Assembly: GCA_963799425.1 (NCBI GenBank)
Contig: CAWCXA010000016.1
Coordinates: 1-64,000, forward strand
Direction: 5' to 3'
DNA length: 64,000 bases
Origin: CAVWSM01 sp963799425
GTDB taxonomy: Bacteria > Actinomycetota > Actinomycetes > Jiangellales > Jiangellaceae
Shown here: positions 27,348 to 35,890 of the stretch, piece after piece
How positions within the stretch are numbered: the first letter of the stretch is position 1
Layout: each line of letters begins with the position of its first letter
Notes under the pieces: generated by a model
The model's database searches: none
What the model was told of the DNA's origin: nothing
Seen by the model: the letters and a program-made list of their open reading frames with translations, nothing else
Position numbers and translations under genes: made by a program

Positions 27348-28430
27348 CTAGATCCGACGACTCACCCATCTCGTGCTCCGCAACCGGCGGGAGACGGTCC
27401 GCAGCGGTCCGGTAAGCCTCCACGACGTCGACGCGTAAAGCTCCGCCAGCTGAGCCTCAAGCGAGGCCACGCGTGGATCGGCAGGCCGCGTGTCTGCACT
27501 GCCCGCCCGCTCGTCCCCCTGGGCATTGCTAGTGACGCTAATGAGCTCCTGCTCGATCCGTCGTAGCAACTCAAGCCGATTGACCGGCGCGGGGTCATCG
27601 GACTTCGCCAGAGTGACGAAGAACTCAAACCCAACCGTGCCAAACGAACCGATCTCTACCAGGGAATGAAAGCCAAGTTGGCGTAGATCGTGGATCAACA
27701 AGGAGAACGACGCGGGAGTGAACATCCATCGATGCACGTCGTGGTATTCGTCCTGCGCCACGCCGTCGGCAATAACTCGCTCGCCCTGCGCTATGTCGGG
27801 ATCTTGTAGACGGAGATCGCCGACAAAGTCGGGCCACCAAGCTATCTGATCACCGCTGACACATGCATACGCCTGGTGATCCAGGAGCGGACCCGGCGTA
27901 TGAAAGCGTGTTGGCCGCAGGTGTGCGTCGACAACAGCGCCCAATGACGTGAGCGGTTTGAACCGGTCAAAACAGAAGCGCTTGTCGGGCACTACTAGTG
28001 ATACGCGCCCCGTGGTCTTGATGAGGCGGTCGCAATCCTGCAGAAACGCGATGAGGTCGACGGAATGCTCGATTACGTGCGATGCGATCACAAAGTCGAA
28101 CTGGCTGCCCCCTCCGACCGAGTCCACCAGGCTGCCGCCGTCCCAGATATGGTCGACTTCCTCGATGAGGCGGACCTTTTCCTCGGGTACGCCGTACGAG
28201 CGATACTTCGCGACGAGCACGTCCCTTGGAGCGTGATCGACGGTCTCGATCCGGGCCCCGGATTCCTTCGGCAGGAGCGGCGAGTAAGACGGCCCGATTT
28301 CCAGGCCTCGTCCGGACCGGTCGAGGTAGAAAAGCGCCTTGTCCCGCCGGTCCAGCGGGCGGCCCGATGATGGGAGGGGCACGACTGGGATCGATGCTGC
28401 GGGCGCTTCCGTAGAAGTCCGTTCGGCCAA
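27348..28430 (-). CDS. SAM-dependent methyltransferase with coiled-coil SWR tail
   Basis: 360-residue methyltransferase. GLEIGPSYSPLLPKESGA is an N-terminal motif of the methyltransf_11-type proteins in surface-polysaccharide loci. DFVIASHVIEHSVDLIAFL and RLIKTTGRVSLVVPDKRFCF follow, and HDVHRWMFTPASFSLLIHDL marks the acceptor side. After residue 295 a charged coiled coil leads to LYASTSWRLTGPLRTVSRRL. This tail matches the one ending the TylF-type gene at 23741 and is shared with many envelope glycosyltransferases, suggesting a common membrane or complex anchor. It is transcribed separately, 221 bases upstream of wzm. Confidence 0.83.
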   Translation of the reverse strand: MAERTSTEAPAASIPVVPLPSSGRPLDRRDKALFYLDRSGRGLEIGPSYSPLLPKESGARIETVDHAPRDVLVAKYRSYGVPEEKVRLIEEVDHIWDGGSLVDSVGGGSQFDFVIASHVIEHSVDLIAFLQDCDRLIKTTGRVSLVVPDKRFCFDRFKPLTSLGAVVDAHLRPTRFHTPGPLLDHQAYACVSGDQIAWWPDFVGDLRLQDPDIAQGERVIADGVAQDEYHDVHRWMFTPASFSLLIHDLRQLGFHSLVEIGSFGTVGFEFFVTLAKSDDPAPVNRLELLRRIEQELISVTSNAQGDERAGSADTRPADPRVASLEAQLAELYASTSWRLTGPLRTVSRRLRSTRWVSRRI

Positions 28431-28643
28431 GGTGCGATCCTCATCAGAGAAGGAGACTGGCGAAATATACGGGCACGCTATCAGCCGAATCAGGCTGCTT
28501 CTGACACGCTGATCCGACGCTTCACCGTATGCCGGGTTGACCCATCGCTTTCCAAAGATCGAGCTGCAAGCCCGCCGGCGCTCATCGCCTCACGACTCGC
28601 CCGAAGGCAGGGCTCCTGTCGCGCCAGGTGCTTAGCTCGCGGC

Positions 28644-28649
28644 TAGCCT
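28644..28649 (+). promoter_or_regulatory. Putative -10 box for the amidase gene
   Basis: TAGCCT lies 41 bases before the amidase ATG in the 259-base divergent region. The same hexamer precedes the GMD remnant at 37884. The rest of the region 28431-28643 shows no recognisable element. Confidence 0.4.
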
Positions 28650-28689
28650 GGACGCTCCGGCCGATCGCTGTGCGACTCGAGGAAGATCC

Positions 28690-30540
28690 ATGCGACTACG
28701 CCCTATTCCCACAGCCGTTGCCTCTGCACTCGCCTGGGCCTTCGTGGCCGGCCTTCCGTCGGCCAGTGACGCCGCCCCCCCGCGGCAGGTCGCGCCGACG
28801 CCGGTCCAACCGTCGGTCGAGGAGCTTCGGATCTCCGGCGTCGATGCGTCCGCACTAAGAGCCGATATGAACCGATTGCGGATGAAGGCTACCCAAATGG
28901 GGGCGGCTGGAGCGCCCGGTAGTTCGGCAATGGCGACACCCGAGGTTCTGACCCGGCAGTTGGAGACGACCTCCTTTGACATGGTCGGCGTGGTCTGGGA
29001 CGCAGGGTCGACCCCCTCAGGCGGAGCCGTTCAGGTCCGCGTCCGCGAGCGCCAAGGTTGGACCGACTGGCAACAGCTCGAACTTGCAGACGGTGGCCCG
29101 GACCCACGAAGTCAAGAGGGGCAACAAGCGGCCGGCCGAGCCGCGACAGAGCCTCTGTTCGTCGAAGACGCGGATGCGGTCCAGGTGCGCATGGACACCA
29201 CCGATGGTGCTCAACCTCAGCAGGTCAAGGCTGTCCTGGTGGATCCGGGCGACGCGGCGGCGGATGAGGATGCGGTTGCGCTGGCCGCGGCAAGTGCTCC
29301 GTCGAGCAGCGGAGAATCCGTGCTGCCGCCGATCATTTCCCGCGCGGGCTGGGGCGCGGACGAGAGCCTGCGCACCTGCGCTCCGTCGACGAACTCGACG
29401 GTCGACATGGCGTTCGTCCACCACACGGTCAACACGAACAACTACTCCCCGGACCAGGTCCCGGCGTTGATCCGCTCGATGTACGCCTATCACGTCCAGG
29501 GTCAAGGCTGGTGCGACATCGGCTACAACTTCCTCGTCGACCGCTTCGGGCGGATCTTCGAGGGTCGCGCCGGGGGCATCCGACTGGGGGTAGTCGGTGC
29601 ACACACCCAGGGCTTCAACAGCCTGTCCGTGGGCGTTTCCATGATCGGCGACTTCAGCAATGTCGCGCCGACATCGCCGATGATGGCGTCCGTCGGCAGA
29701 GTTGTCGGCTGGAAGCTGGGGATGTACGAGCGCAACCCGCTTGGCCTGACAACCGTCGTCTCGGGCGGGTCCAACAAGTTCCCAGCCGGTACGGTCGTAC
29801 GCCTCAGCGTCGTCTCGGGCCACCGAGACGCAGGGCTGACCGCTTGCCCGGGTAACTCGGGATATGCGCATCTGCCCTTCATCAGGGAGCATGCGGCGCA
29901 TTGGGCGAACATTGAAAACCACAGTCCATTTGGCCGTGTCGAATCCGTGAGCGAAGCGAATGGCGGGCTGCGCGTCAAAGGTTGGGCGATCGACCCAGAC
30001 GTGACGTCGCCGATCCAGCTCGTAATCACTATGGACGGCAGGGGCCACCTCGTCACCGCTAACCGAAACCGCCCGGATCTAGGACAGGCGTTTCCACGAT
30101 ACGGAAGCGCGCACGGATTCGACCTCTCGCTTCCGGCTAGCGTCGGCGGTCATCAGGTGTGTACGACTGCCGTCAATGTGAGCGCCGGAGCAAGCACACC
30201 CTTTGGTTGCGTAACAGCCATCGCCTACAACCACAATCCTGTGGGCCATTTGGACTCAGCAGTCGCTGTACCCGGTGGTATTCGTGTAACAGGTTGGACG
30301 CTCGACCCGGACACCGCTTCATCGATATACGGATGGATCGACGTCTCGGGCGCCGGTCAACCCGTGCAGGCGAACCTCTCCCGCCCTGATGTGGGAAGGG
30401 CATATCCCGGATACGGCGAGCGCCACGGGTTCTCGTTGACCATCGCCAAGGGTCCAGGCACCTACCGAGTCTGCGCGTATGGCGTCAATGTCGGATGGGG
30501 TGCCAGCGCGTCAGTAGGGTGCGCCACCGTTCGGGTCTGA
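28690..30540 (+). CDS. Secreted peptidoglycan-recognition (PGRP) amidase with two C-terminal repeats
   Basis: 616-residue secreted zinc amidase. After a signal peptide (residues 1-28), a region of about 180 residues resembles the N terminus of actinobacterial cell-wall amidases. The PGRP/amidase_2 domain covers 210-400: AFVHHTVNTNNYS (zinc His near 244), GWCDIGYNFLVDRFGRIFEG and SGHRDAGLTACPG (second zinc His and Cys), so all zinc ligands are present. Residues 414-511 and 518-616 are two copies of the repeat also found in the SpoIID protein (GWAIDPDV, RYGSAHGF, the VCTTAVNVSAG block). The ATG follows GAGGAAGA. It would cleave stem peptides from murein. Stand-alone gene, no frameshift. Confidence 0.9.
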   Translation: MRLRPIPTAVASALAWAFVAGLPSASDAAPPRQVAPTPVQPSVEELRISGVDASALRADMNRLRMKATQMGAAGAPGSSAMATPEVLTRQLETTSFDMVGVVWDAGSTPSGGAVQVRVRERQGWTDWQQLELADGGPDPRSQEGQQAAGRAATEPLFVEDADAVQVRMDTTDGAQPQQVKAVLVDPGDAAADEDAVALAAASAPSSSGESVLPPIISRAGWGADESLRTCAPSTNSTVDMAFVHHTVNTNNYSPDQVPALIRSMYAYHVQGQGWCDIGYNFLVDRFGRIFEGRAGGIRLGVVGAHTQGFNSLSVGVSMIGDFSNVAPTSPMMASVGRVVGWKLGMYERNPLGLTTVVSGGSNKFPAGTVVRLSVVSGHRDAGLTACPGNSGYAHLPFIREHAAHWANIENHSPFGRVESVSEANGGLRVKGWAIDPDVTSPIQLVITMDGRGHLVTANRNRPDLGQAFPRYGSAHGFDLSLPASVGGHQVCTTAVNVSAGASTPFGCVTAIAYNHNPVGHLDSAVAVPGGIRVTGWTLDPDTASSIYGWIDVSGAGQPVQANLSRPDVGRAYPGYGERHGFSLTIAKGPGTYRVCAYGVNVGWGASASVGCATVRV

Positions 30541-30585
30541 TACTAGGAAGTGTCGTCGCCTCTCCAGTGAGCACATGCGATTGCG

Positions 30586-31077
30586 TCAGCGGCGCCTGAG
30601 CTCGTCACCCTTGGCGATTGCCTGGGCGTTCAGGCCCGCCTGGAATTCCTCCATGCGCGTGCGCAGGGCACCGTCGGCGGACCCCAGAATGCGAACGGCA
30701 AGGAGTCCCGCGTTTCGGGCACCAGCGATGGACACCGTCGCCACCGGTACCCCCGCCGGCATTTGCACGATCGAGAGAAGTGAGTCCAGGCCGTCTAGAT
30801 GCTTTAGAGGCACCGGTACACCGATAACCGGCAGCGGCGTGACCGAGGCGAGCATGCCCGGCAGATGCGCCGCCCCCCCTGCGCCGGCGATTAGCACCTT
30901 CAGGCCACGCGCGTGCGCCGTCGCCCCGTATGTGATCATTTCCTGTGGCATGCGGTGTGCGGAGACGACGTCGGCCTCGTACGCGACACCGAACTCTTCG
31001 AGCACTTCGGCGGCGGCCTTCATGGTCGGCCAGTCCGAGTCGGAGCCCATCACTACGCCTACCACGGCCTCACTCAC
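30586..31077 (-). CDS. purE: N5-carboxyaminoimidazole ribonucleotide mutase
   Basis: 163-residue class I PurE of de novo purine synthesis, moving the carboxyl group of N5-CAIR to C4. Diagnostic residues are VVMGSDSDWPTMKAA, YEADVVSAHRMPQEM (active-site His), LIAGAGGAAHLPGMLA and PVIGVPVP. GTG is the start because it overlaps the YfhO stop as GTGA; the longer upstream frame has no family similarity. It is separated from its partner purK by the large YfhO gene on the same strand. Confidence 0.95.
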   Translation of the reverse strand: MSEAVVGVVMGSDSDWPTMKAAAEVLEEFGVAYEADVVSAHRMPQEMITYGATAHARGLKVLIAGAGGAAHLPGMLASVTPLPVIGVPVPLKHLDGLDSLLSIVQMPAGVPVATVSIAGARNAGLLAVRILGSADGALRTRMEEFQAGLNAQAIAKGDELRRR

Positions 31078-34013
31078 GTGACTGGCTCCTCGCCAACCGA
31101 TCGGCTGGCCGTCGCTGCAGGGAGGCGTCGCCGCTTGAACGCTGACCATGTCGGAGGCACGAGGAGGACGCCCGTGAGCATGAGTGCGCTACCTGCCGAC
31201 ACCCCCATACCGAGGGCGCTTCCCTGAGGGTCGTATCGCAGATGGACCTGATGGGTTCCTTCAGGCACGTAAACCGCACCGAGCGCGTAGTCCGCGTCGA
31301 GAATCTCGGTGCGTGAACTGTCGACGCTCGCTTCGAAATCGCCCCCCAGGCTGTCGGCGATGACGACGAACCCCGGTCTATGTGTCGTCACCTCGATCAG
31401 GATCTCGTCACCGGTGTCGCGCACAACCTCGAACCGGCTCGGTGCGGAGTCCGTGTCTACTGTTGGTTGCTCCGGGCGGGCCGAAAGGATCACGCCGTCC
31501 TCGTCGATCGTGGCGTTGGCTGCCGCCGCCAACCTGATCCCGTCGTCTTTGATTACCGTGACGTCGTCTGCCCAGCGGATGCGTGGCAGCGCGCCAAGCC
31601 GCTCCCAGATGACGAGGTCGTCCCCGGCGAAAGCGAGACGTGCGTTGTCAGGCTCCTGGGGGCTTCGCACCGGCTGTATTCGAATGTCGCCGTTGGCGTC
31701 GAAGCTCCCGAACACGCTCGGCTGGTCCACGCTCACCTCGACTGTCATTTGTGATTCGGAGTCGATGACAGGTGGCATGCCCTCGGGCTCGGCGGCCAGC
31801 GGGACCGGCACGTTCCATGATCCTGGGCTCGTGCGTACAGAGTTTTCGGTGATGAGTCGACCGTCATGATCCTTGAGCGCTACCGACACGTCCGTCTCGG
31901 AACGCAACGTCAACGGGATACTCACACCACGAAGCGGGCCCGAGGCGATCGTCGTCGAGTACGTCCGTGCGGTGGTCAGTGCACGCACGGCATCGAGTTG
32001 TGCCAGCGGATCGAGGTCGCCGGGGATCGGCACGGGAAAGTCCCTTGTCCCCGGGTACGGAGCATTGTCGTCGCCGATCAGGTAGCGCACGCCGAGTCGA
32101 TCGAGGCCATCGGCGTCGACCCAGAGGTTCGGTACGGTCAGCAACTGCGCGTAGGTGGGGCCAATGAGCACATCAGGATAGATCTTCTCCAGCAGGACCT
32201 TCATTTGCTCCGGATAGAACGTGTGCGCCGTGATGCTGCGCAACCCGAACATCTGATTGATGTTCGGACGCATGGCGAATCCAGAGCCAGCGATCCGATC
32301 GTGACCGATGTTCTGCTGGAGGTACCGGATCCCGTCCGACGACGGGTAGAACGCCGATCGCTCGGCGGTCGGCCAATAGAAGGCGGTCGCCACAGTCGCC
32401 TGGGCCGAGATCGCGACGATCGCCACGCCAATTGCCGCCAGCCGCGCTACTCCCCAGCGCAGTCCGAGGGCGAGCAAGACGGTAATGACTACCAGGGGAA
32501 TGCCCGCTAGGAGGACATCTTCTGCACGCAGCTCCGGAAGCAAGGAGGATCCTGAGTCGGCGAACGCCAGCCCCGCGGCCCAGACCGCCACTGTGATTCC
32601 TACAGCGACGATGATGACCTGGCGGGTCGGGGCCCGACGGCTGACCGCAGCGCGCACCCAAGAATGACCCCTGAGGAGGTCGACGCCAGCCGCAGCCAGG
32701 ACGGCCGCCGGGATACCCAGCTGGGCACGTACGCGACCGATCGGGTTGCCGTGGAAGAGTGGCAACGCGTCTAGCCAGTTGGACCAGGGCCCCTGGAACC
32801 AGATCAAACCCACGCACACGCAGACGACGGCAGCAAAGTAGAACGCGACACTTTGCTGAACGACACCCCAGGCTGCGGCGAGCAGTCCTAGAGCTGCGAG
32901 AAGCAGGACCACGGATCCCAGATAGCTGTTCAGGTCCATCGGGCTACCGGATCCGGTCCATACGTCATTTCCCGTAAAGCTCTGCGGGAAGACGCTCGTC
33001 AACAGGTAACGCTCTGGAACGTTCGAGAAGAACCCACCCTCGCGATATGAAAGATCCGTCCCACCGAGGATGCGGTGAGCGAAAGGCAACAACTGGAAGG
33101 CGGCCAACCCGATTCCGAGGGTCACGGCGACTCCGGCACAGAGCAGAATACGACTCGTTTCTCGTAGGCGACCGCGGTGTACCGCGAGGCTGCGGACCAC
33201 CGCATACCCGCCGGCTACCAGAAAAGCGTGTCCGGCGACGGCCGGAAATCCCCCGAACACCAGGAGGGTCGACGCAAGTGCGATCGGAATCGCCGACCGG
33301 ATGCGCGCTTCCTGCACAAATCGCTCGACCGCCCAAAACAGCATCGGGATGCTGGATCCGACCGCGGCCTGGGGCCAGTTCGTCCAACCGATCATGAAGC
33401 CGGTAAGCGGATAGATGAAGCCGGCCACACCTGCAGCCACCTTGGAGGCCCCAAGCCGGCGCGAGAAGAGGTATGTGAAGAACGCCGCGAAGCACACCTC
33501 GAGCAGCTTCGACCAACCTGGTGCAAGTGCAAGTGGCAGAACGAGATAGAGCCATCTGCCTGGAGTGAAAAGTGCCAAGTCGGGGGTTGCAAGCAAGGGC
33601 CCGCCGCCCCCCACAAGACTCGTCCATCTCGCGAGGTCGCCTTGATGGAAGCGCTCAGCGATCTCGCGCATCGCCGGCAAATAGCCGTCGATCTGATCGG
33701 ACACAAACTGCGATGTGCCCGTTGCCCCATCCGCGGCGGAGGCAGACCACGGCGCGTAAAGGTTGAGCAGGTCCAGACCGAGGAAGACCCGGGAGCCGAT
33801 AAGTGACGGACCAAGCCTGATTGTGATCAAGGCGAGAGCACCGAGCGCGAGCAGGACGACGAAGATCCGGTCGGCTGGGGACGCTTGGAGCCAGCTGCTT
33901 CGCAGCCGCGCGCGAGACGCACGACGGCGGGGCTCCGGATTCCGGTCGTCGACGGCCTCGTCGACCGCTGGCGGAGTCTTCGCCGTTGCGCGGTCATTCA
34001 CTGCGGATGTCAC
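31074..34013 (-). CDS. YfhO-family polytopic membrane protein
   Basis: 979-residue membrane protein of the YfhO family, whose characterised Gram-positive members act in glycosylation of lipoteichoic acid or other surface polymers. The cytoplasmic N terminus is charged. About 12 helices follow from residue 49, with an early external loop FLGLDLLNLYAPWSAS and SDQIDGYLPAMREIAERF, the GT-C-like acidic loop. A large extracytoplasmic C-terminal domain (residues about 600-930) ends in a final helix. It lies between purK (33-base gap) and purE (GTGA overlap) in one transcription unit. That position is unusual, since purK and purE are normally adjacent or fused. Confidence 0.82.
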   Translation of the reverse strand: MTSAVNDRATAKTPPAVDEAVDDRNPEPRRRASRARLRSSWLQASPADRIFVVLLALGALALITIRLGPSLIGSRVFLGLDLLNLYAPWSASAADGATGTSQFVSDQIDGYLPAMREIAERFHQGDLARWTSLVGGGGPLLATPDLALFTPGRWLYLVLPLALAPGWSKLLEVCFAAFFTYLFSRRLGASKVAAGVAGFIYPLTGFMIGWTNWPQAAVGSSIPMLFWAVERFVQEARIRSAIPIALASTLLVFGGFPAVAGHAFLVAGGYAVVRSLAVHRGRLRETSRILLCAGVAVTLGIGLAAFQLLPFAHRILGGTDLSYREGGFFSNVPERYLLTSVFPQSFTGNDVWTGSGSPMDLNSYLGSVVLLLAALGLLAAAWGVVQQSVAFYFAAVVCVCVGLIWFQGPWSNWLDALPLFHGNPIGRVRAQLGIPAAVLAAAGVDLLRGHSWVRAAVSRRAPTRQVIIVAVGITVAVWAAGLAFADSGSSLLPELRAEDVLLAGIPLVVITVLLALGLRWGVARLAAIGVAIVAISAQATVATAFYWPTAERSAFYPSSDGIRYLQQNIGHDRIAGSGFAMRPNINQMFGLRSITAHTFYPEQMKVLLEKIYPDVLIGPTYAQLLTVPNLWVDADGLDRLGVRYLIGDDNAPYPGTRDFPVPIPGDLDPLAQLDAVRALTTARTYSTTIASGPLRGVSIPLTLRSETDVSVALKDHDGRLITENSVRTSPGSWNVPVPLAAEPEGMPPVIDSESQMTVEVSVDQPSVFGSFDANGDIRIQPVRSPQEPDNARLAFAGDDLVIWERLGALPRIRWADDVTVIKDDGIRLAAAANATIDEDGVILSARPEQPTVDTDSAPSRFEVVRDTGDEILIEVTTHRPGFVVIADSLGGDFEASVDSSRTEILDADYALGAVYVPEGTHQVHLRYDPQGSALGMGVSAGSALMLTGVLLVPPTWSAFKRRRLPAATASRSVGEEPVT

Positions 34014-34046
34014 GGCGGGCCAGAGTACCTGAGCAGCACGGATGCC

Positions 34047-35192
34047 TCACTCATCGATCTCTCCCGCAAGGAAGGCCGCCGCATGCCTGGCGCGCTGGCG
34101 GACGTCCTCAAGATCAGCCCCGCACACCGTCACGTGTCCTACCTTGCGACCCGGCCGGACGCGCTTGCCGTACCAGTGGATTCGGGCGCCCGGATCACGC
34201 GCCATCACGTGCCGGTACGCCGAGTAGATCTCATCGAGGTCGCCGCCCAGCACATTGACCATCACGGTCCAGGGTGCCCGCGCCCGCGGCGAGCCAAGGG
34301 GTAGGTCCAGCACTGCGCGGAGGTGGTTCTCGAACTGGGATGTCTCCGCCCCTTCCATCGTCCAATGCCCACTGTTGTGCGGACGCATAGCGAGCTCGTT
34401 GACGAGGAGCCGGCTGTCCCGAGTCTCGAACAGTTCGACGGCAAGCACGCCCACGACGTCGAGTTCCTTGGCCACCGTGAGCGCAAGTTGCTCGGCTTGG
34501 ACCGCTAGCTCGTCGGACAGCCCGGGGGCCGGAGCGGTGACTTCCACGCAGATGCCGTCTCGCTGGACGGACTCGACGACCGGGTACGCCACCGCCTGGC
34601 CCTGGGGGGAGCGGGCGACCACGGCAGCCAGCTCGCGTACGAACTCGACGCGCTCTTCGGCCACAACCCGGACGCCGGCGCGGAAGGGCTCGGCAAGTGC
34701 CGGATCTGTAGCACCCTCAACGGTCCACACGCCCTTGCCGTCATAGCCGCCCCGCGCAGTCTTCAGCACGAGTGGCCAGCCTACGGTTTGGTCGGCGAAC
34801 TGCGCGGCGTCGGCCGGGTCGGCCACGACCCGGAAACGCGGACATGGCACGCTGATCTCGGTGAGCCTCTCCCGCATCACTGCCTTGTCCTGCGCGTGAA
34901 CAAGGGCGTCGGGTCCGGGCCGCACCGCCGTACCTGACGCCTCCAACGCTCGGAGATGCTCGCTCGGCACGTGCTCGTGGTCGAAGGTCAGGACGTCAAC
35001 ATCCTTGACGAAGGTGGCGAGGTCCTCGAACGCCCGTTCGTTGCCGATGACCGTGCCCGGGACAACGCGCGCCGCGGCATCGTCGGGCGAGGACGCCAGT
35101 AGACGAAAACCGATGCCGATCGGCGTTGCTGCCTCATACATCATTCGCGCCAGTTGGCCGCCGCCAACGACCCCGAGAACTGGAAAGCTCAC
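34047..35192 (-). CDS. purK: N5-carboxyaminoimidazole ribonucleotide synthase
   Basis: 381-residue ATP-grasp enzyme making N5-CAIR from AIR, bicarbonate and ATP. LGVVGGGQLARMMYEAA opens the protein; LTFDHEHVPSEHLRAL, WPLVLKTARGGYDGKGVW, GVLAVELFETRDSRLLVNEL and MRPHNSGHWTMEGAETSQFE are standard PurK blocks. The GTG start gives the family N terminus (VSFPVLGVVGG), and the longer upstream open frame is spurious. It heads the purK-YfhO-purE unit and diverges from gtrA. Confidence 0.95.
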   Translation of the reverse strand: MSFPVLGVVGGGQLARMMYEAATPIGIGFRLLASSPDDAAARVVPGTVIGNERAFEDLATFVKDVDVLTFDHEHVPSEHLRALEASGTAVRPGPDALVHAQDKAVMRERLTEISVPCPRFRVVADPADAAQFADQTVGWPLVLKTARGGYDGKGVWTVEGATDPALAEPFRAGVRVVAEERVEFVRELAAVVARSPQGQAVAYPVVESVQRDGICVEVTAPAPGLSDELAVQAEQLALTVAKELDVVGVLAVELFETRDSRLLVNELAMRPHNSGHWTMEGAETSQFENHLRAVLDLPLGSPRARAPWTVMVNVLGGDLDEIYSAYRHVMARDPGARIHWYGKRVRPGRKVGHVTVCGADLEDVRQRARHAAAFLAGEIDE

Positions 35193-35258
35193 CTCGGCAG
35201 GGTACCGAGACGGCGCTGACCTCCGGCCGGACCAGATCCTGCACACGCCGGAGACGCG

Positions 35259-35264
35259 TAATCT
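35259..35264 (+). promoter_or_regulatory. Putative -10 box for the GtrA gene
   Basis: TAATCT lies 40 bases before the gtrA-like ATG in the divergent purK/GtrA region, close to the actinobacterial -10 consensus. No good -35 is seen. Confidence 0.4.
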
Positions 35265-35304
35265 AGTACCCGCCCTTGACACGACACGCCGGACAGGACC
35301 CGTA

Positions 35305-35817
35305 ATGGCCCGCTTGCGCACCTTCTGGTACGGCCTGCATCTGCTGTACCGCGAGGTGATGAAGTTTCTCGCAGTGGGGGGTGTCGGATATGTGGTCGAT
35401 GTCACTCTCTTCAACCTGCTGCGGTACGGCGGTACCGACGGCCAGGGCCTGTTGTACGACCAACCCCTGACGGCCAAGGTAGCCTCGGGCGCGATCGCCA
35501 CACTGGTCACGTACGCCGGTAACAGACTGTGGACCTTCCGTCACAGGGCGCGGACCGGCGTCGCCCGGGAGTACTCGCTCTTCTTCCTGCTCAACGCCGT
35601 CGGAGTCGGGATCGGGGTCGCCACCCTCGGGTTCAGCCACTACGTCCTCGGCCTACAGAGCCCGCTGGCAGACAACATCTCAGCGAACGTCGTCGGAGTG
35701 ATCCTCGGATCGGGATTCCGGTTCTGGTCGTATCGAAAGTGGGTCTTCCGGGAGATCCACCATGATCTTGGCGACACTGTCGTCACCGTTGGGGACTCGC
35801 CCATCGCGCGAGCCTGA
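35305..35817 (+). CDS. GtrA family membrane protein
   Basis: 170-residue GtrA-family protein with four transmembrane helices, a class thought to flip polyprenyl-phosphate-linked sugars or support wall polysaccharide glycosylation. The hallmarks are FLAVGGVGYVVDVTLFNLLR, ATLVTYAGNRLWTFRHRA and VILGSGFRFWSYRKWVF, i.e. the N-R-x-W-T-F and F-x-x-Y-R-K-W-V-F segments that close each helix pair. The ATG is preceded by ACAGGA. It lies 73 bases upstream of the UDP-glucose dehydrogenase gene on the same strand. The cargo is unknown. Confidence 0.9.
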   Translation: MARLRTFWYGLHLLYREVMKFLAVGGVGYVVDVTLFNLLRYGGTDGQGLLYDQPLTAKVASGAIATLVTYAGNRLWTFRHRARTGVAREYSLFFLLNAVGVGIGVATLGFSHYVLGLQSPLADNISANVVGVILGSGFRFWSYRKWVFREIHHDLGDTVVTVGDSPIARA

Positions 35818-35890
35818 GTAACACACATACTTCACTGATGCCGCTGGCAATGTCATGACCAGGCGAGACAGTGCCAACGAAGGAGTCCTC

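Noticed and set aside
34047..35510. A longer purK reading from 35510
   Set aside because: The extra 106 residues lack similarity and cover the divergent GtrA gene start; GTG at 35192 gives the family N terminus.
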